Positions 12,746 to 24,228 of a DNA stretch of 64,000 bases are shown here, piece by piece. The translations under genes and the position numbers were made by a program. The notes beneath the pieces were generated by a model. That model made no database searches. It was not told the origin of the DNA and saw nothing but the letters and a program-made list of their open reading frames with translations. Source of the DNA: Epiperipatus broadwayi (Eukaryota > Onychophora > Udeonychophora > Euonychophora > Peripatidae); contig JAQFVV010012404.1 of NCBI GenBank assembly GCA_028023455.1, forward strand, positions 13,939,421-14,003,420. Direction: 5' to 3'. Positions within the stretch are counted from its first letter, which is position 1; every line of letters begins with the position of its first letter.

Positions 12746-13489
12746 AAAAAATTCATTTACAAACACATTCATTCTGCCATCAAGAAAACCCAATTTTATT
12801 CATCTTCAATTCAAATTTTATTCTTTAAAAAATATAAATTCTTTTTTTTTTTCTTATTTGTGATGAAATGAGAAATGTAAACAATTCATTAAATAAGAAA
12901 CTTTAAGCTGCTTTATTGGAAAAATTGTGTTCCCTATTTATTTGCTCATATTTTGTAATTGCTATCACCAAAAAGTAAAATTGAAAAAAAAAAAATTCTA
13001 AATTTTAATTTATTTTTATTATTTTTTTAAAAGTAATTTTCAAAATGTAATAAATGAAGTCAAGAATATTGAAATTATCAATATGGAGTCTGAATATTTT
13101 GTTGAACTATTTCAACATTTTTAAAATTATAAAAATGCATATGTAACACATAAATTCTATAAATTTGTGTAAAAGTTAAAAAATTTCTTTGAAAAACAGT
13201 TTTTTTATAATTATTTCTTTATTTGCTTTGTAATGTTAAAAGTTATCTTTTGAAAATATAACTGAAAATTTTTAAAAATAAACTTCTTAAAATTCTCTTA
13301 TATTGTATATGAAAATATAACTGAAAAATTTTAAAAATAAACTTTTTAAAATTCTCTTATATTGTATAATTTGCAAAGCAGTAACTAATATTTATTTTAT
13401 ATAAAGCACAGATAGTTAGTTGAAATTATATTTTTTTACAATTATATATTGGACTATTTTCATCATTTACTTAAATTGCTAAATGTTTT
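12746..13489. repeat. AT-rich stretch with a 59-bp tandem duplication
   Basis: A 59-bp unit beginning 'tgaaaatataactgaaa' and ending 'tattgtata' occurs twice in tandem at 13251-13309 and 13310-13368, with only a few differences. The rest is AT-rich sequence without a supported gene. Confidence 0.6.
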
Positions 13490-13715
13490 TTTTTTTAAAA
13501 TTAAACTTTATTTTACTTTGTTAAATATATTCAACAATTAATAATAGCACAAGATTAGTATTAAACACAACATTTTAAGTGCTATTAATCTTCTCTCTTT
13601 TTCAAATGTTGTTGATCTGCCCAGCAATAGCTTAGTATAGAAATTGAAATAGTGGCTTATAGATTTATGAATTTCAGATGATAATCTAACTAGCTGGGCT
13701 ATTCTATCAAAGGTA
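13490..13715 (-). mobile_element. tRNA-derived SINE, copy 3 (minus)
   Basis: On the minus strand a head with A-box-like 'tagcccagctagttaga' is followed by the body with 'gggcagatcaacaac' and 'gaaaaagagagaag'. The tail contains AATAAAGTTTAATTTT and ends in an A-rich run near 13490. The block order matches the other three copies, and this copy is nearly complete at about 225 bp. Divergence from the other copies is high, so the family is old. Confidence 0.7.
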
Positions 13716-14588
13716 GCAGAAAATAAAATTATATATACCTAATCATGAGAGTTCTGATTTTTCACTTTTTTATTTTAATAATTTTAATTAATAGTTTCCA
13801 AATATTATGGATAATATTGTGTTTTATATTAATCTAGGTGTTATTTTTAACATGCTTTTAAAAAAGTATAAATAAAAGCATTTAATAATTAATATTAGAT
13901 AATAGAAATAGTATATATAACCATAAGTAAAATATCATAATTATAAATCTTTAAACAATTGCTAATTATATTCTTTATTTATTTATTAAATAAAATAATC
14001 TTATTTCTTTACATATTTTTACTTATTGTCTTTTGTTATTTAAGTTAGTATAATTCTAGTTGTTTTAAACTTTTCATGATTTCTTTGTGCTAACTGGAAT
14101 AATAACTCTGCACTACTGCATCTATAATTTTTAGCTATATAGCAACTCTGTTTCCAACTTTTTCTGCTTCTCTTTTTTATTTTATCATTTCAAAATTCTT
14201 TTTTTTTATTTTGCTGTTAGTTTTTCTTTTTGACTTATAATGGATGTTCTTAAAACAGACAAAACTCTCCATAAAGTATGTGATGTTTAATGAATATTCT
14301 TGTTAATGAATATCTTTTGAAGATGATGATAGCAGCTAAGAAGTAGGTAATCTGAACAACAAATCTCTATTTAAAAAAACACATCATACTTATAGTAAGT
14401 TCAGTTCACTTAGTTTTCAATGTTTCTTTACCATGTCAAACAATAGCTAGTTATAGCTAAACCAAAGAGGTAATTTTCACATAGATATTTGTAAGTTTTT
14501 TGCATGTTAAAACCAACTGAAATATATATAAAAGTTATTTGTCCAGAAATAATATTCTATAATATTTTGAAATAATGAAAGCAATAAA
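13716..14588. other. AT-rich non-coding stretch
   Basis: No supported feature. Poly-T and poly-A runs only. Confidence 0.5.
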
Positions 14589-15140
14589 AAATCATATTTC
14601 TGCCATGTGTAAAAATACATTTCAAATAAAACACTAAACAATCTATTGTTTTTAATCCAACTTCAATGACTTGTTTAGACAATGCAAGTTCATTTTAACT
14701 TTTGCATTGCTATTTATATCATCAGTTAAACAAAATAATTAAAAGCATTTATAGCTTTTTTTGCAACTACTATTCTTACTATTTCCTATTGATTGTTCTG
14801 GTTTTTTCCATTTTATTTTCAGGTGATATCCATCCATCTTCAGCATGTTTGATATCTTTATACAGTTACAGTGTTTGTGCAGTTCTAGATAGATATTGCC
14901 TGAAAAAAAATGCAAAAGACCAAAACAATCATCAGGAAATAGTAAGAATAGTAGTTGGAAATAAAAGATACAGATGCTTTTAATTATTTTTGTTAACTGA
15001 TGAACAAATAGCAATGCAAAAGTTAAAATGAACTGCAATGACTAAACAAGCCATTGAAGTTTGATTTTAAAAAAAGATTATTTAGTATTTTATTTAAAAT
15101 ATAGTTTTACATATGGCAGGAATATGGATGATTAGTAAAC
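14589..15140. mobile_element. Foldback element with long inverted arms
   Basis: Left arm 14589-14824 and right arm 14905-15140 are reverse complements over about 235 bp. For example 'tctgccatgtgtaaaa' pairs with the complement near 15104-15120, 'cttttgcattgctattt' with 15007-15023, and 'caactactattcttacta' with 14940-14958. The spacer is about 80 bp. Two open frames on opposite strands here (14702-14983 and 14739-15038) arise from the palindrome and are not genes. A foldback or MITE-like DNA transposon derivative is the likely nature. No clear target-site duplication was seen. Confidence 0.72.
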
Positions 15141-17727
15141 AAGAGGGGAAAATTGGAGATTTTATAAATGTAATTTTGATTGTAATTAGAAAAATACATA
15201 AAAATTTAGAAGTTAAATTTGAAAAAGTTTAAAAAAAAAATTAAAAAATGCATTGGAATGAATATGCAATTAGAAAAAGTATGAATTGAAGAGCTGTGGA
15301 AAAAGAAAGGATTGATAGATTGTTTGAAGACTAGAACAAGATACAAGAATTTGTGGAAACTGATGTGAGTAATGAATGAAATTTGCTTTTTGACAGATAT
15401 AAATGACAATGGTTAAAATTAATCTGTTGTTAATTAATTATATACTTTATTAATATTTTTTTATTTCAAAAAGATCTTAAAAACTTTAAAGATAATAAAA
15501 ATTAAAAAAAAAACAAAACATTAAAACTATGAATGTCTTTTTTCATTTTTTTTATTGTAGTAGCCTGTTGAACTGTTACATATAGAAAAAAATGTAAATA
15601 TTTTTGGGTATAAACTATGAATTAAGTTGTGACGACATTGATTTATTGTTAAGTATTCAACGTTTTTGTTGTATATACAATGTGCAGGTTAAGTTCTCTA
15701 CTGAGGAAACAAAACAAAAAGAACAATAACCAAGTGATAACATTTGATTAACTTTATAATTAGTCGGCCATTTCCGGATATTCTTAACATACTCCATTCT
15801 GAACATTTCAGTTTTAAAGTATTATAAATCATAATGAAATCATTACAATATGACAATGCACAGCAAAAAAAAGGGCTATTTTTTGAAAAAATAAATAAAA
15901 CACAAAGGATCTGTTTAGAATAGAATATTAAATATGTAAGAGGTAAAAAAAATATTTATATTTAATTTTTTTAAAACATAACTACGGATAGTTAAAATAT
16001 ATTTAACATTAGTTCTCAATAACAAATAAGATCTGTCGTTTATTCAAACTGAAACTTAACGTTAATTTAAATTTATTCGATTACAACTATTTATTTTAAT
16101 TGAAATAGAATTCTATATCAATAAAAAAAAAATCAATTTCTTTTCTGTTAATAATCATTTAAATTTCCCCTTTTCCAAAACAAATATTAGCGCAAAGATT
16201 TTCAGATCTAGTATTTCTGTAAAACAAACTGAAGGTGAAAATTATTAATAAGTTGCAATAAAATAATTTTACTTTATTAAAATTTAATAAGTCAATATTT
16301 GTTAGTAACTCTGTTTAATTTATCAGTAATTATTTGTCATTTTTTTTCTGTATTTAAATGTTGATAGTTTTTAACACCCACACATATATTTATATACGCA
16401 CGCGCAGGTGAATAATATATTGATTTAAATTAATTTTTTATTAACCCTAACCATCAAAATTCTTAAGCTTATGCTTTTAACTGCTCATTATAAACACACG
16501 CAACCATATATACATTCAATTCATTTTCTACTGCTACTAAAGGCAATAACACATAAATACTCATACTTTGCTATGTAGTAATACAAAATGAAAACTTATT
16601 CTCTAAAGTCAGTATAAAGATAATAGATTATATACAAATATGAAGATATCAGAAATACAATATTTATAATATTCAAAAGATCCTGAAATAAGATTTTTGA
16701 ATATTTTTAATGTGATATGTATACTGTGTGGAAAGAAAATATTGAGTATTCCTAAATATAGATTGACAATACTAAACATTTTTTCTCATCAGAGATAACT
16801 ATTTTAATGAATATGATCATTTCAATTTTTTTAAAAAAGATGGCAAAACAACAGCAACAACAACATTATACTAGAGATAAATTTTGCAATGATTGTACAA
16901 ATTAATCTCTGAAAGACAAATACCTTTTTATATCGAATATGCAGTTTCATTATTTTCTGTGCTGACTTTTAACTTCTGCAGCAAACATTTTTTAAAAATT
17001 TCAACACTTTGTCTAAATAATTATAAATCTTCATTGTATTCTATCTCAATGAAAGCAATCAAACTTAGCTTTCTTTAGAGGGTGTTTGAGATAATCTAAC
17101 TTAGCTAGTCTGTCTTTCTCATAAAAAAACATGCTCTTAAGTACCACTAAACACTTTTTTTATTTATTAGAAAGTCTATTACATTTCGTTACTTTAATAT
17201 ATCCAATCCAATGAAGATATAATTTTATAACGAGTATCACAATCAACAAGCTGAAGAATATATTGATTGAATTTCCAAGATCTTGTTATTCTATTTCATG
17301 CCTACATAATTAATTAATAAAAGATCGGCGTATCACTTCTTAATAAACTAGGTAAATAACTCTATATACAAGTAATTCTATGGCAGTAATTATTGTCACT
17401 GCAATGAAATATTCTATTCTTAAACTTGTTAAAAGCTGAGTAGCCCATTAATCTCAACATTTAACTCCAACTTTCTAATTATTAGATTTTTAAGATTATT
17501 TAATTGGTTAACATTCTCACTTTAAAATATTTTTCTTCCATCATTGATTGATAAAAAGATTTGAGTTTTTTTTTTTTTATCGTTAATTATTAAACTAAAG
17601 TCAAGTATTTAAAATACTAATTTTATTTTGTATACCAGCGCAATTATCACATGCTATAAAGCCAAAAATCAAGAAAATGAAGTTCTTGTTTTTCTTTTTA
17701 ATCTATTGACTTTAAAAAAATTTTTTC
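15141..17727. other. AT-rich non-coding stretch
   Basis: Small open frames at 15206-15409 (minus) and 16893-17078 (plus) show no domain. A short 'acacatatatttatatacgcacgcgc' run lies near 16381-16406. No supported gene. Confidence 0.5.
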
Positions 17728-17822
17728 TCATGTGTCATAGCATCAGCTGGGAAGCGAACCGGCTAACCCGGGACAACTGCTTGTAAAGCAGCTGTCGCTG
17801 ACCTCTCGACCAACAATGCTTA
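17728..17822 (-). mobile_element. Short tRNA-Val-like SINE, second copy (minus)
   Basis: The reverse complement matches the element at 6746-6850 across its whole length: D-arm 'tggtcgagaggtcagcga', anticodon arm GCTGC-TTTACAA-GCAGT, 'gttgtccc', then 'gctgatgctatgacacatgag' and an A run. This copy is more GC-rich and closer to a real tRNA at the T-arm ('ccggttcgcttccc'). A clear target-site duplication is not visible, because the flanks are A/T runs. Confidence 0.7.
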
Positions 17823-19234
17823 AAAACTTTATGTGCATATTTTGATGTGTGGTCTTCCTTTAAAAGTTTCTAAGATCTTCAAATACAGGAAGACTATTAA
17901 TTTACTTGACACTCCACAAAAAAAAAAAAAATAAAGTCCCACTAAATGTTAATAGTAATTATAGATATAAAATTTTACAGAATAGTCTACTAAAGGATTT
18001 GATTGTCTCACTTTCTTAATACCTTCCAAATATAGAACACGAAAATTAATCTACACTGATAACATTGCATTTATTTCACAAAAGAAATAATTTACATAAA
18101 TAGAAAAGTCTTTTAACAAGAAGACTGGGTCTTGATTTCTAAACTAACAAAGACAGTATGTTCTTTAAATGACAGGAAAATGTCCATCCGATTATAACTT
18201 TTGAAACAATATATTAAAACATAATTTCTTTTTTATGTTATCTAAAATAATCTTGTATCACAGACCAACTTATTTTCTTTGTATACTAATGCATATTTTA
18301 AAATAATTTTTAAGAATAATATTCTCAGAGAGATAACTAGTGCTACTAATAGTTGTGCTGAAAGTTTATTTCTTAGCACTAGCATAATATATTAATGAAT
18401 ACTATATCCTGCCTAAAGTAAAAGAGCCAATAAAACTGCTGGTTATTCACTTAAATGTTATTATAAAAAAACTGTACTGGATATTCAACTCGTTTTTTTT
18501 TTGTTTTGTTTTTTTGCAATGGCTTCCAGTTATTTTCCATATTTCTTCACCAGATATAAGAGTTAAGTTATTCAGAGATTTGAATCATTATTTTTCTAGC
18601 TCAAATTTTATCTCAAATAAAGATCATATTTTTAGATGTTTAACCAATGATGAACAACAAAGAATTATAGCATAAAAATTAGACTTCGTACAGATTCCAA
18701 ATATTTTTTCTTAAAAATCTAATAGTAAATCTAGATAGATTTTTTTATTCCTAAGCATTATTAACACATTCAAGAAATCTGTGGTCATTGCATTCACCCG
18801 TTTTACAAATGTAATTTAACATCCACTGATCTAGATAAATGTAGACAAACACAAATCAAAAATGGCATAGTTGATGACAGCCAACTCTATGGTTACATTG
18901 ACAGAATTGAAAAAAATAATAAAACTACTAGTGAATCTATTTTCTGGTAGGAATCTCTACAGATTTCTTTATATTTAGTTGTGGTGCTAATCATAGTTTT
19001 ATACCTATTGTTATTGAATCAATTCCTATAAAAATTTTGTTAAATGGATTATGAGATAAAAGTATAATTTATAAAAATATAAATATGTCAAATTTAAAAT
19101 GTATTCCTCAAATATATCCACTTAATTGAATATTAGTGATGCCATTAAGAATTTTTGTTTTATTTATTTATTTAATTTTAGTTTATTATTTGGTTGGATA
19201 TTTAAAAATGGTAAGCTAAGTAAATAAATAACAG
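17823..19234. other. AT-rich non-coding stretch
   Basis: No supported gene. A slightly less AT-rich patch near 18770-18960 has no recognisable product in any frame I read. Confidence 0.5.
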
Positions 19235-19470
19235 TTTATGAAGACCTTTGTCATAAAAATAAAAGCTGGAATGCATCTTTGCTTAACACCAATTTTTTTT
19301 AAAATGCCTTTAATCTTCCACTTGTAGGAATAATATTTCCTCTCATTCTATCCTGTAGTTAGTGTATAATATGCATAAATCTCAGAGGAAAACCCTTAAT
19401 TTCAACAATACTACAGATCTATATGATTAATAGTATCAAATACCTTTTATCAAATCAATAATAACAATAT
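19235..19470 (-). pseudogene. LINE reverse transcriptase fragment
   Basis: Read on the minus strand with a few frame adjustments, the segment shows the A-to-B stretch of a LINE reverse transcriptase. A degenerate 'IDLIKG..' motif A comes first, then VEIKGFPLRFMHIIH, then RMRGNIIPTSGR, then motif B as GVKQRCIPAFIF (usual form GVKQGC..S..LF). Stops and shifts make it a relic. The clade cannot be fixed from 240 bp; RTE is possible given the other copies. Confidence 0.55.
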
Positions 19471-19487
19471 ATACATATATGTAATAA

Positions 19488-20095
19488 AGAAACCAAGGCA
19501 CATACAGCATGTGACTTAATTAGCTTGGATTTACAAACGTAACATAATGAGCATGCTAATAGCTCTAAACAAGCTGTTTGATAAATGTCACATGAGAAAG
19601 CATTTGAAATCTCTATCTAGAATTATTCCCATCCCCAAATCAGTTTCAAGCCTATGGCTCTCGTCAGTGAGGTGCTACTATATTCAGACACTAGTTCTAA
19701 AACACATACTCAAGCCTAACATTTCTTGAATACTTAACTATTAAGTAGAAAATCTGAAATTTTCAGACATCTATATGTCTTCAAATCCAGATATCTAACT
19801 TAAATAGCCATATGGGACTAAACTAAATCCAGATACACCATACATTAATAGCCTTAGCAGTATAACATCATCAAAGCCTTAAAAGCCAAACTGTAATAGG
19901 AAACCAAGTCATACATCATGTGACTTAATTAGCTTGTATTTACAAATGTAATATAATGAGTGTGCTAATATCTCTAAACAAGCTTGTCAATAAATGTCAC
20001 AAGTGAAAGCATTTAAAATCTCTATCTAGAATTATTTCTATCCCTAAACTGTTTTTGAGATTTTAAATGTCTCTTGTGGCATTTATCAAAAAACT
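19488..20095. repeat. Spaced direct repeat with internal hairpin
   Basis: The segment 19490-19640 recurs at 19898-20055, about 410 bp later, with matching blocks 'catgtgacttaattagctt', 'tctctaaacaagct', 'aaatgtcaca' and 'atctctatctagaattatt'. The second copy runs into an inverted echo of its own end at 20060-20095 ('gagattttaaatgtctcttg' against the complement of 'aagtgaaagcatttaaaatctc'), so its RNA or single strand would fold. Probably an unclassified transposon fragment. Confidence 0.5.
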
Positions 20096-20115
20096 TTAGA
20101 TCTATTAGTATGTTC

Positions 20116-20116
<1 letters not shown>

Positions 20117-20182
<66 letters not shown>
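20117..20182. repeat. (TA)n microsatellite
   Basis: Two nearly pure (TA)n runs interrupted by 'acat' at about 20152. The open frame that spans them is a low-complexity artefact. Confidence 0.9.
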
Positions 20183-20187
<5 letters not shown>

Positions 20188-20258
20188 GCAACTACATACA
20201 ATTGTAGTCACACATGTATGTATTTATTATTAATAATAAAAAAAAAAAAGGAAATTAG

Positions 20259-21644
20259 TTAAAGGATAAAAAATAATATTTACTGAGGCTATAACCTCGA
20301 TAATATGTGTATAAAATGTGATAGTAGGGACCTCTACAGGTGTTTTAATCACAAGCTTACACTATGGAAGAAAATAGGAAAACCCTTCTTTATTTCAACC
20401 TACTTTCTATTTAAATAGGTGAAGCTGAAGTGGTTAGATCTGCGAGCGTGTTAAGTCCACATTTCTTATTACACATTAATACTCATGAAATCTTTCGATT
20501 TACGAGTCAATGGAAAGATTTTATATTTAGAAATCTATTACAGTAATTTAAAGTTGTAATTATAAATTTATTAAACGCACATTGGTTACGTAAGTAATAT
20601 TTACTGAGGCTATAACCTCGATAATATGTGTATAAAATGTAATAGTAAAGACCTCTAAAGGTGTTTTAACCACAAGCTTATGCTATGGAAGAAAAGAGGG
20701 GAACCCTTCTTTACTTCAACCTACTTTCTATTTAAATAGGTGAAGCTGAAGCGGTTAGATCTGCAAGTGTGAAGCTATTAAATACTTCACTGATTAAGTC
20801 CACATTTCTTATTACACATTAATACTCATGAAATCTTTCGATTTACAATGAGTCAATGGAAAGATTTTATATTTAGAAATCTATTACAGTAATTTAAAGT
20901 TGTAATTATAAATTTATTAAACGTACATTGATTACATAAGTAATATTTACTGAGGCTATAACCTCCATAATATGCATATAAAATGTGATAGTAGGGACCT
21001 CTACAGGTGTTTTAACCACAAGCTTATGCTATGGAAGAAATGTGGACTTAATCAGTGAAGTATTTAATAGCTTCACACTCGCAGATCTAACCACTTCAGC
21101 TTCACCTATGTAAATAGAAAGTAGATTGAAGTAAAGAAGGGTTCCCCTCTTTTCTTCCATAGTGTAAGCTTGTGGTTAAAACACCTGTAGAGGTCCCTAC
21201 TATCACATGTTATACATATATTATCGAGATTATAGCCTCAGTAAATATTACTTACATAATCAATGTGTGTTTAATAAATTTATAATTACAACTTTAAATT
21301 ACTGTAATAGATTTCTAAATATAAAATCTTTCCATTGACTCATTGTAAATCGAAAGATTTCGCGAGTATTAATGTGTAATAAGAAATGTGGACTTAATCA
21401 GTGAAGTATTTAATAGCTTCACGCTCGCAGATCTAACCGCTTCAGCTTCACCTATTTAAATAGAAAGTAGGTTGAAGTAGAGAAGGGTTCCCCTCTTTTC
21501 TTCTATAGTGTAAGCTTGTGGTTAAAACACCTGTAGAGGTCCCTACTATCACATTTTATACACATATTATCGAGGTTATAGCCTCAGTAAATATTACTTA
21601 CGTAATCAATGTGCGTTTAATAAATTTATAATTAAAGGATAAAA
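20259..21644. mobile_element. Foldback array of ~340-bp units flanked by 13-bp direct repeats
   Basis: Two direct units (20274-20594 and 20595-20940) and a partial third (20941-21040) switch orientation at about 21040. They then continue as inverted units (21041-21250 partial, 21251-21593 full, plus ~38 bp). Units start 'taatatttactgaggctata' and contain 'acctctacaggtgttttaa', 'ttcaacctactttctattta' and 'gtccacatttcttattacac'. Unit 1 lacks a small palindrome (gtgaag...cttcac) that the others have. The block is bounded by TTAAAGGATAAAA at 20259-20271 and 21632-21644, which looks like a target-site duplication. The switch point shares 'agaaa' between the two orientations. There are no long open frames. 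An unclassified foldback element or mobilised satellite is likely. Confidence 0.7.
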
Positions 21645-22375
21645 GTAAAACAAAGAAATTAAAAGAATTAGATCATTGATATTTTTCAAAAGTAAAGGGG
21701 AAAATATATATATAAAACCCAAGGGTGAATAATTAGTTGAAAATTAATTAAAAGACTGTAAAGACTTTTATCCATTCCTATAATACTTCAAAGACTGTAA
21801 AGACTTTTATTTCTAAAAAAGAAAAAGAAAAAAGAAGGGGAAGCGGGTGTCTTTAAAATCATTTATTTTTTTAAAAAAGATAAATAAAAGATATTAGAAA
21901 CATATAACACATAAAAGATATTTAGAGAGTTATATTTAAAACATTGTAAAAAGTAAGTTTAAATGTAAATTTTATTAAAATGTGAAACTTGTACAAAATT
22001 TTCATCATAGATCTGTATAAGATAAAAATAAATATGTGAAAGAACATATTGTTAATTAGCGGCATTCCAGTAAACAATAGCCGGCAAATCTATAAATAAG
22101 GCAGATGGAGATTATTAATCAGTTGATTTTTTGATTTTCTGTTATCAGATTTGTCTAACGAACTAAACATGAGACTAGCATTTCAGAGCAATATTAGTGG
22201 GTGTATGTCTGTTAATATGCATGGCTAGTGGCCCTAAATGAGTGTTTGCTTGGTCTTTACCCATCTGAATTTGAACTCACCTATAAAAGAATATTTGCTG
22301 TCTTGCCTGCTAAATAGATTGCCATTATTAACCATGCTATGCCTGAAGAAAGGAATGAATGCTGCTAAGAAACAG
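21645..22375. other. AT-rich non-coding stretch with a 20-bp repeat
   Basis: 'aagactgtaaagacttttat' occurs at about 21753 and 21791. Between 22055 and 22330 the sequence is less AT-rich than its surroundings, but no frame is recognisable. Confidence 0.5.
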
Positions 22376-22512
22376 GAAAGTAAGAAAGAAGGAGACTAAA
22401 CCAACTGCAATGGACCACACCAAGAACAACCCAGCCAGCCAGAGCATCTAGTGAAGAATCAACCATCTCTGCAAAAGAAATGGGTGCTTCCCACAGGACA
22501 GTCTATAGAGTT
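22376..22512 (+). pseudogene. Possible Tc1/mariner-like transposase HTH fragment
   Basis: One plus-strand frame reads through about 40 codons up to a stop near 22512. It ends with SEESTISAKEMGASHRTVYRVL, which has the shape of the helix-turn-helix seen in IS630/Tc1/mariner transposases ('...iAkemgvS..TV.rvl'). No DDE/D catalytic part follows, because the next sequence is AT-rich with many stops. If correct it is a short remnant. A chance match is not excluded, since only about 20 residues carry the signal. Confidence 0.3.
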
Positions 22513-23950
22513 CTGGATGTCCAATAACCTAAGTAAACATTTTTTTTATCAACCATGCATGTATTGATTTATTTTATATCAACAAGAAACAGACTAGTTT
22601 AAAATTTGCATAATATTTTAAAAAAAAGATAAAAAAGGGAGAACTATTACTAGAGAAGTTATTTTTTGTTAGATAAAAGAATAATTACTTTATGCTGGAC
22701 TTTTGCTAATTAGCTATTCTGCCATATAATTATATTATTTCAATTCTTATAGATTTGTTTGTTATTTTAGATATTTGAATTCATTATGCCATTTAACTTG
22801 ATAATTTTTTTTAATTAAATATTATTACTGCTAAAAAAAATAGTTGTCTTGCTTAATTCTTTTTTCAAGCGAACGAATAACAGTAGCAAATTAAATCTAG
22901 GTTATTAAAACTTATGTGGTTAACTTTAGATTTAAATAAAATAAGGGACAAATAAATTTAAAAAAATTATTCTAAAGAGAAGTGGAATAAACAAAGAAGG
23001 AGGAGGGGGGCTATATACTCATATATTCTTCTGTTACCATGATAATCTCCGAAAAAAATTATAAGTATTTCAAGCGCTGGATGCCTAATAAAGCATTCCT
23101 TAAGAATACCTTTGCCCTGCAGCCAAGGGGCATCTTATTGGGAAATATAATGTTGGAATAATATGTGCATATTTTTGCAGTGTTCGGTCAGGAATATGGA
23201 CTTAAAAGCTAATTAGGTTTGTATTTGCTTCTTGCTTACAAAAACTGTTACAATATATAATAAAATATATTCTATGGATATGTAGACAATTATCAACTAT
23301 TACAGTAATAAAGTTTTGCTACAAAACAATATTTGTTACTTTGCTGAGGCAGGCTTTCAATATAACATATCTTTGTCAAAGCTCAATTGCAATGATGTTC
23401 CTATTTTATTAAATCTACCTCCATCATTCAACATTTTCTAAATGCATGTGAATTTGTAATAAAAAATGAAAAGGAATACAGCCAGAAAGTGTAACATGTG
23501 TAGTTAAAAGATGTAAATGTGGCTGCACAAACTAATAATATCACAGTTACAGTTAGTATAGGAAAATTACTTGTGACATAAGAGATTCCTTTACTTGTTT
23601 AAATGCCTGAAGATATTAAGAAAATAGTGAGACACGAAGAAGCATTATATTATAAATATAACCTATTTTTTGATGATCCAATACTCTTTTATGTGGCAGC
23701 ATGATATATTCTTGATCTGGTATTGGTATAAAAGAGCTCATTGGCTAATGGTTAACCATCCTGATACTTGATGGTAAATTAGTATTTAGTTACTTTCTAT
23801 TAAAAACAAGCAAATATACCCATAGATTTTCTCACTGGATAACAATTGACAAATCTAATTGAATAATTCATTTCCATTCATTATTTCTCTATGGAATGAT
23901 ATGAAATTAACAGTTTATGATGGCCTTCTCTTTTACAAAATATTTGTATT
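22513..23950. other. AT-rich non-coding stretch
   Basis: A less AT-rich patch at 22990-23220 shows no recognisable frame. No supported feature. Confidence 0.5.
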
Positions 23951-24228
23951 AAAACAGTATCAAACTCCATATATAGTAATGCCACTCAGTGTAAGCCATA
24001 AAAATCAATGGATGCTAGAAGATTTGCACATAAAATCCTTATTTAATGCATACTCATCTAATATCTCCAGATTAATTTATAGTTTGTTGCTTTCATCAGT
24101 GAGATTAGTCTGGGGACATTAAATGAGTAGGCACTAGATAAGTTTTTATGTACAAATCCTCTAGCATCCATTGATTGCTATGACTTGCACTGGTTGGCAG
24201 TACTGCATGGAGAGTTTGATACTGTTTC
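23951..24228. mobile_element. Foldback MITE, copy A
   Basis: Left arm (from 'aaacagtatcaaactcc' at about 23951) and right arm (to 'ggagagtttgatactgttt' at 24228) are reverse complements over ~125 bp, including 'aatcaatggatgctaga' against 'tctagcatccattgatt'. The centre, near 24090, contains 'gctttcatcagtgag'. The frame at 23859-24122 is an artefact of this element. A relative with the same core order is at 57964-58125. Confidence 0.7.

Noticed and set aside
14702-15038. Two overlapping open frames of 93 and 99 codons on opposite strands
   Set aside because: They lie in the arms of a long palindrome, so each mirrors the other. There is no domain.
20074-20262. Open frame rich in YIYIYI
   Set aside because: Pure translation of (TA)n. 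The same applies to frames at 33251-33451, 42384-42596 and 44586-44822.
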